Notes: generated by a model not told the origin, from the sequence alone. A stretch of DNA of 64,000 nt from CAVSRC01 sp963798195 (GCA_963798195.1 CAWCSF010000010.1:1958241-2022240); one strand, 5' to 3'; positions 1-9,927 are shown, counted from the stretch's first letter. Numbers and translations: made by a program.

Positions 1-1
1 G

Positions 2-433
2 CTGCTGGCCGCCGAGAAGAAGCAGGGCACCACCGCCAGAGCCGCCCCGACCCCCACCACGGCTTCCGCCGCCGCGTCAACGGCAGAGGACAAGCCGGCG
101 CCGCGCCGCCGCACGCGACGCAAGAAGCCGGCAGCCGAGGCAGCCGAGGCGAAGCCGGCGACCGCGCAGGCGACCGCCAAGGCAGAGCCTGCTGCGAAGG
201 CTGCGGGGAAGGCGCCAATTCCCATGGCAACGGTGATGGATGCGATCGACGCCGCCATGGGCGACGACGGCCTTGCCCACATGCGCACGGTCGGCAACAA
301 GCTTGCCCGGGCCATCCCCGGTTTCGATGCCCGGACCTACGGCTACAAGACGACCACCGAAATGGTCGGCGCGGTGCCCAAGGTCGAGCTCACGAAGAAG
401 GGAAGCGAGACCTACGTTCGCTGGAAGGGCTAG
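2..433 (+). CDS. C-terminal part of a NYN/OST-HTH domain protein (5' truncated)
   Basis: The open frame enters from the left edge, so only the last 143 codons are seen. The first ~65 residues are a low-complexity Ala/Pro/Lys linker (for example PRRRTRRKKP), followed by a compact domain ending in the segment ARAIPGFDARTYGYKTTTEM and VGAVPKVELTKKGSETYVRW. That tail resembles the OST-HTH/LOTUS fold that follows a NYN (PIN-like) RNase domain in limkain/LabA-type bacterial proteins. A role in RNA binding or cleavage is known for relatives and is inferred here. The catalytic NYN half lies outside the window. The gene is convergent with the CsaA-like gene, with 6 bp between the stops. Confidence 0.65.
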   Translation: MLAAEKKQGTTARAAPTPTTASAAASTAEDKPAPRRRTRRKKPAAEAAEAKPATAQATAKAEPAAKAAGKAPIPMATVMDAIDAAMGDDGLAHMRTVGNKLARAIPGFDARTYGYKTTTEMVGAVPKVELTKKGSETYVRWKG

Positions 434-439
434 GCCGCC

Positions 440-790
440 CTAGAACATTCGGCCGCCATCCGGTACCGACTTGCTGGGGCCGATCAGCACGACCTCGCCC
501 CTCTCGTCGGGAAAGCCCAGCGTCAGCACTTCCGACATGAACGGGCCGATCTGGCGCGGCGGGAAGTTCACCACCGCCGCGACCTTGCGTCCGACGAGTT
601 CTTCCAGCGTGTAGTGCACGGTGATCTGCGCCGACGACTTCTTGCGACCAACCTCCGGCCCGAAATCGATGACGAGCTGGTAGGCGGGCTTGCGTGCCTG
701 CGGAAACGGCCGCGCCTCCACGACCGTGCCGACGCGGATGTCGACCTTGAGGAAATCGTCGAATGTGATGCGTTCGGCAGGCTCGGCCAT
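440..790 (-). CDS. CsaA-like tRNA-binding domain protein
   Basis: A 116-residue protein made almost entirely of the OB-fold tRNA-binding domain seen in CsaA, the C-terminus of MetRS and EMAP II. The N-terminal ITFDDFLKVDIRVGTVVEA, the central FGPEVGRKKSSAQITVHYT and the AAVVNFPPRQIGPFMSEVL and IGPSKSVPDGGRMF segments match this family closely. CsaA of Bacillus has been described as an export-related chaperone, but in proteobacteria the role is uncertain, so tRNA binding is the safer call. I chose the ATG giving MAEPAERITF; the longer frame adds 13 residues (MLTRRLETL) outside the domain. Length is normal for CsaA (about 110). Confidence 0.85.
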   Translation of the reverse strand: MAEPAERITFDDFLKVDIRVGTVVEARPFPQARKPAYQLVIDFGPEVGRKKSSAQITVHYTLEELVGRKVAAVVNFPPRQIGPFMSEVLTLGFPDERGEVVLIGPSKSVPDGGRMF

Positions 791-845
791 ATGTCGCCCC
801 GTCAATGTTTCGAGGCGGCGCGTTAGCACGAACTGATGCCGGGTC

Positions 846-1385
846 TCAACTGGAGGGCCGCCAGAGGAAGAAGGCTCCGAGGGCCGCCCCGACCAGCATT
901 GGCGGGCCGTGTATGTCGCTCACCACCGTCAGACCGATGGCAAGCGCAGCGATCACAATGGCGCCCGAACGAGCGAACCACGGGATGCGTGTCGCCGGCC
1001 AGGCGAGCCACGCCGCGGTCGCTCCGAGAAGCCCGGCGATCGCCACCGACGAGCCGGCGCCCACCGGCTGCCACCACAGACCGATGACCTGGCCGACGAT
1101 GCCTGAGAGAAAGGCAATGATGAGCCATTCGGCCGCGCCGTAGCGCCGCTCGGCGATCAGCCCGAGGCCGAGCGCGCCGAACACGATGCCAAGCTTCTGC
1201 ACTGGACCGTCGTCATAGGCGAGGAGCGCCGTGATGATGCGCCACCACTCGCCGTTGGCAAACTTCTCGGGATTGCGTTCAGCGAGCGCCAGCCAATCGG
1301 GCCGCAGTTCCTGTACCGCGGCGAAGAACACGGCGATGGCGATGAGGATCGCCGTACCGGGCGGAATGCGCGACGGGATGCCCAT
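846..1385 (-). CDS. Rhomboid-family intramembrane protein
   Basis: About 179 residues with several hydrophobic helices. The N-terminal helix (PPGTAILIAIAVFFAAVQ) is followed by NGEWWRIITALL, which fits the WR motif that opens the rhomboid core. The segment PVGAGSSVAIAGLLGA has a serine where rhomboids carry their nucleophile (GxSx with a downstream G), and the last helix begins DIHGPPMLVGAALG, placing a histidine at the expected dyad position. An intramembrane serine protease is therefore likely, although the canonical GASG reads GSSV here. The ATG giving MGIPSRIPPG is chosen because the longer frame runs through TetR coding sequence. It lies 19 bp downstream of the TetR stop and may be cotranscribed. 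Confidence 0.6.
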   Translation of the reverse strand: MGIPSRIPPGTAILIAIAVFFAAVQELRPDWLALAERNPEKFANGEWWRIITALLAYDDGPVQKLGIVFGALGLGLIAERRYGAAEWLIIAFLSGIVGQVIGLWWQPVGAGSSVAIAGLLGATAAWLAWPATRIPWFARSGAIVIAALAIGLTVVSDIHGPPMLVGAALGAFFLWRPSS

Positions 1386-1404
1386 CGGCTTGCCGCCGGA
1401 CGGC

Positions 1405-2097
1405 TCAGCCGGCGGCACGCGACTCCGACGGGCGGCGCACAGCGCTCGCGATGCGGCAGGCGAAGCCGCGAAGGTCGTCGAGCATCTGCATGGCGCGCCC
1501 GCCACGATCGAGCGCGCGGTCGAGCGTCTTCATCGTCTTCGCCATGTCGGGCTCATCGTCGTTGACCCAGGCGGAGAGCGTTTCGGCGAAGACCAGCACG
1601 CTGCCCTCCAGCGCGACCGCGCCGGCAAGCCCGCCCTGCCGGATGCCGGCCGCGGCCAGCATCCATCTCTGCGACGAGCCGGCGATGCAATGCAGCGCCG
1701 CCGCAAGACCCGGACTGCACCGCGCCGCCTTCGCCAGACGCTTCAGCGCCGGCTTGTGCGGCGCCAGCGCATCGAGTCGGCGCATGAAAATGTCGAACAG
1801 GCGGTCGCGGGCGCCCTCGCCTTCGGCCGGACCGGCTTCCAGTACCGCCTCGTCAATCCGCTTGGAGAAGCCGGCGAGAATGGCGAGCTTTCCACTGAAC
1901 TGGCCGCGCAGGGTGGCGAGGCTCACCTCGGCGCGGTCGGCGATGTCCGGAAGTTCGACGGCCATGTAGCCGCGCTCGGCGACCAATGCCATCAACGCAT
2001 CGATGACGCGGTCGCGCGGCGTTCCGCCAGGCGCGGATGTGCCCTGTCGCTTGGCGCCGCGGCCGCCGGCGCGCGTACGTCTCGGTCGTGTGGCCAT
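1405..2097 (-). CDS. TetR/AcrR-family transcriptional regulator
   Basis: A 230-residue protein with a basic N-terminal tail (MATRPRRTRAGGRGAKRQG) and then a TetR-type HTH: DRVIDALMALVAERGYMAVE, LPDIADRAEVSLATLRGQF and KLAILAGFSKRIDEAV. The C-terminal two thirds are helical and Ala/Leu-rich, as expected of the ligand-binding domain, and hold three cysteines (ARCSPG, LHCIAG, GFACRI). Start chosen at the ATG at 2097, which has GGGAGGTG seven bases upstream; a further upstream frame start lacks this. The rhomboid gene follows directly on the same strand, so that is the nearest candidate target. Ligand and regulon cannot be read from sequence. Confidence 0.8.
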   Translation of the reverse strand: MATRPRRTRAGGRGAKRQGTSAPGGTPRDRVIDALMALVAERGYMAVELPDIADRAEVSLATLRGQFSGKLAILAGFSKRIDEAVLEAGPAEGEGARDRLFDIFMRRLDALAPHKPALKRLAKAARCSPGLAAALHCIAGSSQRWMLAAAGIRQGGLAGAVALEGSVLVFAETLSAWVNDDEPDMAKTMKTLDRALDRGGRAMQMLDDLRGFACRIASAVRRPSESRAAG

Positions 2098-2163
2098 GGG
2101 TTCACCTCCCGATTTCGCTTCAGGAACCAATCTAGGGCCGGAAGGCGGCGAGTGCGAGGCCGC

Positions 2164-2995
2164 TCAGCCGGAAAGCTCGCGGGAGCGCTTCTTCGCCGCA
2201 GCCACGGCCTTCTTCATCAGCGACGTCAGGCCGCCCTTCCCCATCAGCACTTTCAGCGCCGCCTCGGTCGTGCCCTTGGGCGAGGTCACGTTCTTGCGCA
2301 ACTGCTCCGCCGGGAGTTCGGACTGGTAGAGCAATTCACCCGCCCCGGTCACGGTGGCGCGGGCGAGCTTCGCCGCGGCCTCCGGTTCGAGGCCAGCGGC
2401 GATGGCGGCCTCGGCCAGGCACTCGGCAAGCAGGAAAACGTAGGCCGGCCCGGAGCCGGACACGGCCGTCACGGAGTCGATGAGCGACCTCGTCATCCAC
2501 CCAGATGACTTCGCCGACCGCTTCGAGCAGGCGCGTGATGAGCGCCCGCCCCGACTTGCCGACCTTGTCGTTTGCGATGGCCGCGGTGATCCCTCGCCCG
2601 ACCTGCGCCGGCGTATTCGGGATCGAGCGCACGATGGCCGCATCGCCGAGGCCCTTGGCGAGATTGGCGAGCGTCGTTCCGGCTGCGATCGACAGCACGA
2701 CGGTACCGCGGCCGACGAGCGGACGCAGGCCCGGCAGGATGTCGCCGATGATCTGCGGCTTAACGGCGACCACGATGACCTTGGCCGTGACCTCCTTCGG
2801 CGCCTCCGGCAATTCGCGGACGCCGGCCTTGGCGAGGAAGGCGGCGCTGTCCGGCGGCGGCGCGGGATCGATGACCACCACCGCCTTGCGATCGAGCCCG
2901 TTGTCGAGCCAGCCCTTGAGCATCGCGCCGCCCATCTTGCCGGCGCCGACAAGCACGAGCGGATTCGTTTTGGTGAAGGAGGAAGCGAGGGTCAT
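2164..2995 (-). CDS. proC: Pyrroline-5-carboxylate reductase (frameshifted)
   Basis: ProC reduces pyrroline-5-carboxylate to proline with NAD(P)H, the last step of proline synthesis. The N-terminal part has the Rossmann motif LVLVGAGKMGGAMLKGWL and continues through KVIVVAVKPQIIGDILPGL, IVRSIPNTPAQVGRG and GEVIWVDDE. At about 2485 the frame changes: the family-typical SLIDSVTAVSGSGPAYVFLL and the C-terminal TVTGAGELLY and NVTSPKGTTEAALKVL lie in another frame. The locus length is 3n+1, consistent with one extra base between the GAG of VDDE and TCG of SLID. All conserved blocks are present, so a sequence error is more likely than a dead gene. Confidence 0.9.
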
Positions 2996-3092
2996 GGACA
3001 GGCTCCGGCGAAAGCGGAACCTAGTCGCAGCAACGGGCGCACTTCAAGCGCAACCATCTATTGGATCTCCGCGTGCGCGGAGACACAAGGGC

Positions 3093-3593
3093 CTACGCCT
3101 CGCCGGCGGTCTCGAAGAGCACTGTCTCCAGCGCTTCGCTTGCCGACTTGCCGGCCCAGACGACGAACTGGAAGGCCTGGTAGTAGCGCTCGCAGGCTTC
3201 GATCGCGGTGAGCAGAAGGCGCTCGACCTGGGCGTTGCTCGGCTCGACGCCGCCGGAGAGCAGCAGCGCCTGGCGATACATCACCACGCCTTCCTGGTTC
3301 CACAGATCGAAATGGCCGATCCACATCTGCTCGTTGACCGCGGAGAGGAGCCGCATCACTTCGATCTTGCGAATTTCCGGCACCTTGAGGTCGAAGGCGC
3401 AGGCGAGATGAATTGCCTCGCGCTCTTCCATCCAAGAGAACGAGATCTGGTAGTCGCACCAGTTCCCGCCGACGACGATGTTCAGCTCGTCATCGCCGGA
3501 CCGTTCAAACGCCCAGTCATTCAGCGCCGCGATCTGCTCGATCACGTCGACCGGGTGGGCAATACGCTCTTGTTCGATGTCGATGAGGCTCAT
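3093..3593 (-). CDS. YbjN domain-containing protein
   Basis: A 166-residue soluble protein in the YbjN family (type III secretion chaperone-like fold), a set of small proteins conserved in alphaproteobacteria whose biochemical role is not settled. Recognisable segments are HPVDVIEQIAALNDWAFERS, VVGGNWCDYQISFSWMEERE, HLACAFDLKVPEIR, LLSAVNEQMWIGHFDLW and EGVVMYRQALLL. The start at 3593 (MSLIDIEQ) is preferred over a frame that extends 45 residues into an arginine/proline-rich stretch without domain similarity. It sits in a minus-strand row with proC downstream, but the 97-bp gap leaves the operon question open. Confidence 0.8.
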   Translation of the reverse strand: MSLIDIEQERIAHPVDVIEQIAALNDWAFERSGDDELNIVVGGNWCDYQISFSWMEEREAIHLACAFDLKVPEIRKIEVMRLLSAVNEQMWIGHFDLWNQEGVVMYRQALLLSGGVEPSNAQVERLLLTAIEACERYYQAFQFVVWAGKSASEALETVLFETAGEA

Positions 3594-3773
3594 GGACCGG
3601 CCTTGGGCTAGGGTCGGAGAAACATCATTGGAACTCAACCAGTACCGACAATGCGGCGCGCCCGGGGCAGCCGCGCCGAATCTGTGTTGAGAATCAGTAT
3701 ATAGGCCCCGGACGTTAAGACGCCACAATTGCTTGTGGACAACGTTAGCGGCGCTGTCGCGGGGTGCGTTCGC

Positions 3774-4073
3774 CTATTCGTTAGGCGGCTTCGGAGCGCG
3801 CGAGGCTCGTTTTGGCTTGGTTTCGCCACCCTGCGCCGCTTCCAGCGCGGCGATCCGCGCTTTCAGCTTCTCGTTCTCGGCGGCCGTCTTCGACGCCATC
3901 TCCTTCACGACGTCGAATTCCTCGCGCTTGACCAGATCGAGGTCCGCGACGAACCGCTCCATCTGCGTGCGGAACACGCTTTCGGCCTCGCGTTTGACGC
4001 CTTGGGCGACGCTCGCCGCATCCCCCATCAGCCGGGCCATTTCGTCGAAGAGACGGTTGGAGGTCTGGGTCAT
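3774..4073 (-). CDS. ubiK: Ubiquinone biosynthesis accessory factor UbiK family (BMFP)
   Basis: A 99-residue protein of the BMFP/UbiK family, a small coiled-coil trimer that helps the aerobic ubiquinone complex near the membrane. The N-terminal amphipathic part (NRLFDEMARLMGDAASVAQG) is followed by a long heptad-rich helix (REAESVFRTQMERFVADLDL, REEFDVVKEMASKTAAENEK, LKARIAALEAA) and a basic tail (KPKRASRAPK). The ATG at 4073 is chosen because GGAG stands ten bases upstream; a TTG at 4082 sits almost on that site. It is transcribed divergently from lgt, with 135 bp between the starts. Confidence 0.8.
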   Translation of the reverse strand: MTQTSNRLFDEMARLMGDAASVAQGVKREAESVFRTQMERFVADLDLVKREEFDVVKEMASKTAAENEKLKARIAALEAAQGGETKPKRASRAPKPPNE

Positions 4074-4208
4074 CGGGGTCAATCTCCATCGGAACCGGCT
4101 TCTCTCTTACTATGGCGATGGCACCGGGCACCCGCAAGGCGGCGGAAACCCGCGCCTTGACCCTGCACCACGTCCGGCGCAGTTTGCCGCCCGAATCCGG
4201 GAAAGCTG

Positions 4209-5049
4209 ATGCCACTTCTCGCCCTGCCCTTCCCCGCCATCGACCCGATCCTGATCCAGATCGGCCCGTTCGCCGTGCGCTGGTACGCGCTGGCCTACAT
4301 CGTCGGCATCTTCCTCGGCTGGTGGTACGCCAAGCGGCTGGTCGCCAATCCACGCCTGTGGGGCCCCGAGGGCGCGCCGATGAAGCCCGCCGACATCGAC
4401 GATTTCGTCGTCTGGGCCGCGGTCGGCATCATCCTCGGCGGCCGCATCGGCTACGTGCTGTTCTACGACCTGCCCGTCTTCATGGCGAACCCGATCGAGA
4501 TCGTCGCGGTCTGGCACGGCGGCATGTCGTTCCACGGCGGCTTGCTCGGCACGATCCTGGCGATGATCCTGTTCGCGCGGACGCGCGGCGTCCCGATGTG
4601 GTCGCTGTTCGACGTGATCGCGCCGTCGGTGACCTTCGGCCTGTTCTTCGGCCGCCTCGCCAATTTCGTGAACGGCGAATTGTGGGGCCGCCCGACCGAC
4701 GTGCCGTGGGCGATGGTATTTCCCAACGCCGGACCGGAGCCGCGCCACCCGAGCCAGCTCTACGAGGCGGCGCTGGAGGGTCTCGTGCTCTTCCTCGTGC
4801 TCCGCCTGCTTACCCACCGCTATCACAAGCTGGCGACGCCGGGCTTCGTCGGCTCGCGCCTTCATCGCCGGCTATGGCGTGGCGCGCACCTTCGTCGAGT
4901 TCTTCCGCCAGCCGGACATCCAGATCGGCTACCTCGCCGGCGGCCTCACCATGGGCATGCTGCTCTCGGTGCCGATGATCGTCATCGGCGTCGTCTTCAT
5001 GGTCTGGGCATCGCGCCGCCCGGCGCGCAGCGTGGTCGAGAAGGCGTGA
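4209..5049 (+). CDS. lgt: Prolipoprotein diacylglyceryl transferase (frameshifted)
   Basis: Lgt moves a diacylglyceryl group from phosphatidylglycerol to the lipobox cysteine of prolipoproteins, the first step of lipoprotein maturation in the inner membrane. Signature blocks are present: WHGGMSFHGGLLG at residues 102-114, the family signature GRLANFVNGELWGRP near 138-152, and HPSQLYEA near 180. After TPGFVG (about 4850) the frame shifts: AFIAGYGVARTFVEFFRQPD and the final helix (SVPMIVIGVVFMVWASRRP) are one base later. The length 3n+1 fits one extra base. GGGAAAG lies four bases before the ATG. The stop overlaps the GTG of the next gene, so an operon with it is likely. Confidence 0.93.
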
Positions 5050-6133
5050 CTGCACTCGCCGAAAAGCTGATCGCGCAGATCCGCGACAGCGGTCCGATGA
5101 CCGTGGCCGATTTCATGGCGGCCTGTCTCGCCGACCCGCAGCACGGCTACTACATGCGGCGCGAACCCTTCGGCCGCGCCGGCGACTTCATCACCGCGCC
5201 CGAGATCAGCCAGATCTTCGGCGAACTGGTCGGCCTGTGGACCATCGGCGTGTGGGAGATGATGGGATCGCCGGACCCGTTCGTGCTGGCCGAACTCGGG
5301 CCCGGCCGCGGCACGCTGATGGCCGACATGCTGCGCACGGCGCACGTCAAGCCGACGTTCCTGCATGCCGCCAGCGTCCACCTGGTCGAGATGAGCCCGC
5401 GTCTGCGCGAAGTGCAGCAGCCAAACCCTCGCCGCGTCCGGCCACGCCGTGCAGTGGCACGTCCGCATCGACGACATCCCGCACGCGCCGACGATCTTCA
5501 TCGCCAACGAGTTCTTCGACGCCATGCCGGTGCGCCAGTTCCAGTGGCAGGACGGCACCTGGTCCGAGCGCGTTGTCGGCCTGAACGACGCCAACGAGTT
5601 CACCTTCGGCCTGGCGCCGGTTGAGCAGCGGACGCCGAGCGTGGACACTGCCCGACGGCGCCATCGTCGAGGCCTCGCCGACCGGCAAGGCGGTGATGAC
5701 CCGCATTGCGGAACGGCTGGTGCGCGACAGCGGCGCGGCGCTGGTCATCGACTACGGCAGCGAGAAGCCCGGCATCGGCGATACGCTGCAGGCGGTGCGG
5801 CAGCACAAATACGAGAACCCCTTCGCCATGCCCGGCGAAGCCGACGTAACTGCGCATGTCGATTTCTCGGCGCTGACACGGACCGCAGAGTCCGCCGGCG
5901 CAACGGTGCGTCCGGTGATGAGCCAGGGCGAGTACCTCGTGCGCCTCGGCATCGTCGAGCGCGCCAACGTGCTCGGCCGCGGCAAGGACACCAAGACGCG
6001 CGACAACATCGCCAGCGCCATCGAGCGGCTCGCCGGACCGAAGGCGATGGGCGATCTGTTCAAGGTGCTGGCGGTCTCCTCGCCCGGCCTGAAGCTGCCG
6101 CTCTTCGATCCGCTCAAGGACGGCGCCACGTGA
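5046..6133 (+). CDS. SAM-dependent methyltransferase, MidA/NDUFAF7 family (two frameshifts)
   Basis: This matches the COG1565 family whose mitochondrial member NDUFAF7/MidA methylates a complex I subunit during assembly. Recognised blocks are MTVADFMAACLADPQHGYYM and the segment around DFITAPEISQIFGELVGLW, then LAELGPGRGTLMADML (SAM-binding), FIANEFFDAMPVRQF, ALVIDYGSEKPGIGDTLQAV and a C-terminal VMSQGEYLVRLGIVERA. The start is a GTG that overlaps the lgt stop. Two frame changes occur, near 5422 (extra C in CAGCCAAACC) and near 5628 (extra T in CCGGTTGAGC). The length is 3n+2, as two added bases predict. The substrate in this organism is inferred only from the family. Confidence 0.88.
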
Positions 6134-6904
6134 TCGGCCGGCTGCAACACGATTCCCTCACAGGGCTGCCGGGCATCGCCCACGGCTTCTTCACCCGCGA
6201 AGGCGGCGTCTCCGGCGGCATCTATGCCAGCCTCAACTGCGGCGTCGGCTCGCAGGACGAGCGCGCGCACGTGCTGGAGAACCGCGCCCGCGTCGCGTCG
6301 GCGCTCGACGTGGCCGCCGAAGCGCTGGCGACGCCCTATCAGGTGCACGGCACCGAGACAGTCGTGGTCGACACGGTGTGGGAGCCTGGCAAGGGACCCA
6401 AGGCAGACGCCGTGGTCACCAGCCGGACGGGCGTGGCGCTGGGCGTCGGCGCGGCCGACTGCGGGCCGATCCTCTTCGCCGACGCGGAAGCACGGGTGAT
6501 CGGCGCGGCCCACGCCGGCTGGCGCGGGGCGCTGGCGGGCGTCGCCGATTCCGCCATCGCCGCGATGGAGGGACTGGGCGCAAGCCGCAGAAACATCGTC
6601 GCGGTGCTCGGCCCGTCGATCTCGCAGGCGAACTACGAGGTCGGCCCGGAGCTGGTCGAGCGCATTCACCGACGCCGACTCCGGCAACGCCCGCTACTTC
6701 AAGCCGTCGGAACGACCCGGGCACTCCATGTTCGACCTGCCCGGCTATACCATCACGCGCCTACGGGCGGCCGGGGTCGCCGCGGCCAGCATGGGCCTGT
6801 GCACCTATGCCGAACCCGAACGGTTCTTTTCCTACCGCCGGGCCACCCACCGCGGCGAGCCCGACTACGGCCGGCTGCTCTCGGCCATCGTGCTTACCGA
6901 ATAG
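6130..6904 (+). CDS. pgeF: Peptidoglycan editing factor PgeF / YfiH-type laccase-domain protein (frameshifted)
   Basis: PgeF (YfiH, DUF152) is a copper/zinc oxidase-fold enzyme reported both as a purine nucleoside-active enzyme and as a factor that removes wrong amino acids from peptidoglycan precursors. Metal-binding landmarks are visible: YQVHGTETVVVD (His), GAADCGPILFADAEA (Cys) and GAAHAGWRGALAG (His). Near 6664 an extra A (GCGCATTCACC) shifts the frame; the correct reading gives FTDADSGNARYFKPSERPG and the tail MGLCTYAEPERFFSYRR. The length is 3n+1. The GTG start overlaps the upstream methyltransferase stop, giving a three-gene lgt-midA-pgeF unit. Confidence 0.88.
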
Positions 6905-6928
6905 ACAACACGGAAGGCGCCAAAGCCG

Positions 6929-6957
6929 TTGCCATGCCCGCCCCGGCATTGCTACAA
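6929..6957 (+). promoter_or_regulatory. Candidate sigma70 promoter for prs
   Basis: TTGCCA (6929-6934) and CTACAA (6952-6957) are separated by 17 bases, a good spacing for a housekeeping promoter. It lies in the 125-bp gap after pgeF and about 70 bases before the prs ATG. Judged by eye only. Confidence 0.4.
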
Positions 6958-7029
6958 GGCCGCGGCGTCATCCAACTGTCGCTTAGCCGGATTCGCCTCC
7001 CGCTCGCGGCTCCCACCACGGACGCTGGC

Positions 7030-7963
7030 ATGAAACTCGTCGCCGGGAACTCCAATCGCCCCCTTGCCGAGGCGATCGCGGCCTATCTCGAAATTCCCCT
7101 CGCCAAATGCATGGTGCGGCGCTTCGCCGACCAGGAGATCTTCGTCGAAATCCAGGAAAACGTCCGTGGCGAGGACGTGTTCGTCATCCAGTCGACGAGC
7201 TACCCCGCCAACGACAACATGATGGAACTGCTGATCATCATGGATGCCGCCGCGGCGCTCGTCTGCCCGCCGGATCACCGCCGTGCTGCCTTATTTCGGC
7301 TACGCCCGGCAGGACCGGCGCGCCGCCGGCCGCACGCCGATCTCGGCAAAGCTGGTCGCCAACCTGATCACCGAGGCCGGCGCCCACCGCGTGCTGACGC
7401 TCGACCTTCACGCCGGGCAGATCCAGGGCTTCTTCGACATCCCGACCGACAACCTCTTCTCGGTGCCGGTGATGAGCGCGCGACATCAAGGCCCACCACG
7501 ACCTGCGCAACGTCATGGTGGTCTCGCCGGACGTCGGCGGCGTGGTGCGCGCCCGCGCGCTCGCCAAGCGCATCGACGCGCCACTCGCCATCGTCGACAA
7601 GCGCCGCGAGCGCCCCGGCGAGGCCGAGGTGATGAACATCATCGGCGACGTCTCCGGCCGCCGCTGCATCCTGTTCGACGACATCGTCGATTCCGGCGGC
7701 ACGCTCTGCAATGCCGCCGAGGCGCTGATGGATGCCGGCGCCGCTTCGGTGCGGCCTACATCACCCATGGCGTGCTGTCCGGCGGAGCCGTCGCCCGGGT
7801 CACCGCCTCGCGCATCGAGGAACTGGTCATCACCGACTCGATCCAGCCGACCGAGGCGGTGCTGGCCGCATCGAACATCCGCGTGACGCCGATCGCGGCG
7901 CTGATCGGCGAGGCGATCGCGCGCACGGCAAGCGAGAAGTCGGTCTCGAGCCTGTTCGACTAG
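7030..7963 (+). CDS. prs: Ribose-phosphate pyrophosphokinase (three frameshifts)
   Basis: Prs makes PRPP from ribose 5-phosphate and ATP for purine, pyrimidine, histidine and tryptophan synthesis, and is normally essential. Conserved parts include MKLVAGNSNRPLAEAIAAYL, RRFADQEIFVEIQENVRGED, ITAVLPYFGYARQDRR, HRVLTLDLHAGQIQGFFDIP and the PRPP-binding loop ILFDDIVDSGGTLCNAAEAL. The frame breaks near 7252 (extra G), near 7481 (extra G in AGCGCGCGAC) and near 7757 (one base missing between TCGGT and GCGGCC). The net length 3n+1 agrees with +1, +1, -1. An organism cannot easily lose prs, which makes this gene the strongest argument for sequence error. Confidence 0.95.
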
Positions 7964-9807
7964 CGTTCCGGTACGCCGACGCGGCGACGCGCCGGCCGAC
8001 CCGGTGGCGAAGCGCGGCCTGGAGGCTGTCCAGGCCTCTGCCGTGCGCGCCATCCTGCTCCTGCTCGCCCTTCGACCCTGTCGTCATCGAAGCGCCGCGC
8101 CAGCGGTCGATCACGGCATCGATGAAATCGCTCGTCAAAGACTTCCGTCACGTCCTTGGCCAGATCCGCCACCGCCTCCGCACGCGGTATCTGGTGCGCC
8201 GGCAGTTCGTTCAGCACGAGACGCGTCGGCAGGGGCACGCCTTCGCCGAAGGCGATAACCTCGCGGGTGCCCAGCGACGGCACGAAGGCAAGCAGGTTGG
8301 CGGCGGCATCGGACACCGCCGAGCGCACCATCGCCTGGTCGCGCTCGTTCGCCATGCGCATGCAGAACAGCGTCGCTGCACTGGGAGATGATGGTGGCGT
8401 CGAGCTCGGCCGGGCCGCTGGGTAACCAGGCCGAGGAAGACGCCGTACTTGCGGCCCTCCTTGGCGATGCGCGAGAGCGCGCGGCGCGTCGGGCCGAAGC
8501 CGACGGAGCGATCCGCCGACGCGTAGCGGTGGGCCTCCTCGCAGACGAAGAGCAGCGGCGCGGCGCCATCGCTCCACAGGCCGAAATCGAACGCCATGCG
8601 GCAAAGCACCGAAACCACAGAATCGACCACCTCGGCCGGGAAGCCGGCAAGCTGCATGACGGTCATCGGCTGGCCGTCGGGCGGCAGGCGGAAGAGCTCG
8701 CGCACCACCTCGGCCATCGTGTCGCCGCCGACATTGGCGTTGTCGAACATGAAGCCGTAGCGCGGATCGTTGCGCACCGTCTCGATGCGCGTGATGAGCT
8801 TGTGATGGGTCAAGCCGCGAGGACCGGTTCTCGAGCTTGCCCATGCGCTCGTCGATCAGGCCGACGAGATCCTGCAGGCGATAGGGGACCGGCGTGTCGA
8901 CGGTGAAGCCGGTGGATTTCGGATCGTAGCCTCCTGAGCGTCAGCCGGTCGGCAGCGCTGCGGTTCTGCAGGTACATGCTCTTGGCCAGCGGGATCGTCT
9001 CGGAGAGGATGGCCAGTTCCTCTTCGACGCCCGGCCGGCCGCCGAAGATGACGTCGACGAATTCCTCGAAGTTGAAGAGCCAGAACGGCAGCTTGACGTT
9101 GCGCGGATTGAGCACCTGCGCGCGCTCGCCGAAGCAGCGTCCGTATTCGTTGTGCCCATCGAGCAGGAAGATGCGCAGGTTCGGACGCACCTCCAGGATC
9201 TGACGGAGAAGCACCGCCACCGCGCTCGACTTGCCGACGCCGGTCGTCCCGAGGAGGGCGAAATGCTTGCTCAGCATGTTGTCGACATCGACGAACGCGC
9301 TGATCGCAGGATCCTGATGGAGGTGCCCGATGTCGATCGTGACGTTCGCGGCGTTCGCGTAGACCAGCCGCAACTCGTCGCCTTCCGACCAGCGTCGCAA
9401 CGTCGCCGATGACCGGGTAGTGAGCGATGCCGCGGCGAAAGGCGGGCACGCCGGTCTTGTCGGGGGATATCTCGCCCATCATGTCGACGCGCGCCGTTGC
9501 GTGGAAGCCGTGCTCGCGTGCGACCGCCGACGTTTCCAGCGGCGACATCGACGATGGTGCCGATCAGCGTGGCGGTGCCGCGCTGGATGCGGATGCTGCG
9601 CCCGACTGTGGCGTTCAGATCGTCGCAGAGAACAAGCGTGGACTGGGGCAGGCCGACGCTGGCCTGCGATCCGCTCACCGCGATCACCGCGCCTTGAAAC
9701 GCCGAAAGCCCCGCCTCTTCGGCACCTGAATCGGTCAATATCTGGTCCAAGATGCCCCCGGCCTCTCGAAGACGCGCGAGGTCTCCGCGCTCCTGTCTCG
9801 CGGGCAC
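7960..9807 (-). CDS. HerA/DUF87-like ATP-binding protein (at least seven frame changes)
   Basis: Pieces in all three minus frames join into one ~610-residue ATPase. The N-terminal beta-barrel part reads ILDQILTDSGAEEAGLSAFQ, VLCDDLNATVGRSIRIQRG and VDMMGEISPDKTGVPAFRRG. Walker A is FALLGTTGVGKSSAVAVLLR, followed by LRIFLLDGHNEYGRCF; Walker B is PLLFVCEEAHRYAS, and SRIAKEGRKYGVFLGLVTQR follows. The C-terminal part includes SDAAANLLAFVPSLGTREVI. This order fits the HerA/DUF87 helicase-translocase family common in Rhizobiales, of unproven function. The GTG start at 9807 has GGAGG nine bases upstream. The last ~60 codons cannot be framed reliably, so the 3' end is approximate and touches the prs stop. 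Confidence 0.75.
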
Positions 9808-9927
9808 GATAATCAGCCTCCGTACAAATGCGGTTAATCGCAGGCTGAAAATCGCCGGAGAAACCCGCCTAACGGGAACTTTGGAGCGCAGGCTTAATAA
9901 AGGCTGACTGGCGCGCCCGGCCGCCGT

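Noticed and set aside
1231..2508. A 425-codon plus-strand frame
   Set aside because: Antisense to rhomboid, TetR and proC, and of low complexity.
7030..7963. prs as a true pseudogene
   Set aside because: All catalytic segments are intact, errors are single bases, and neighbouring essential genes show the same type of break.
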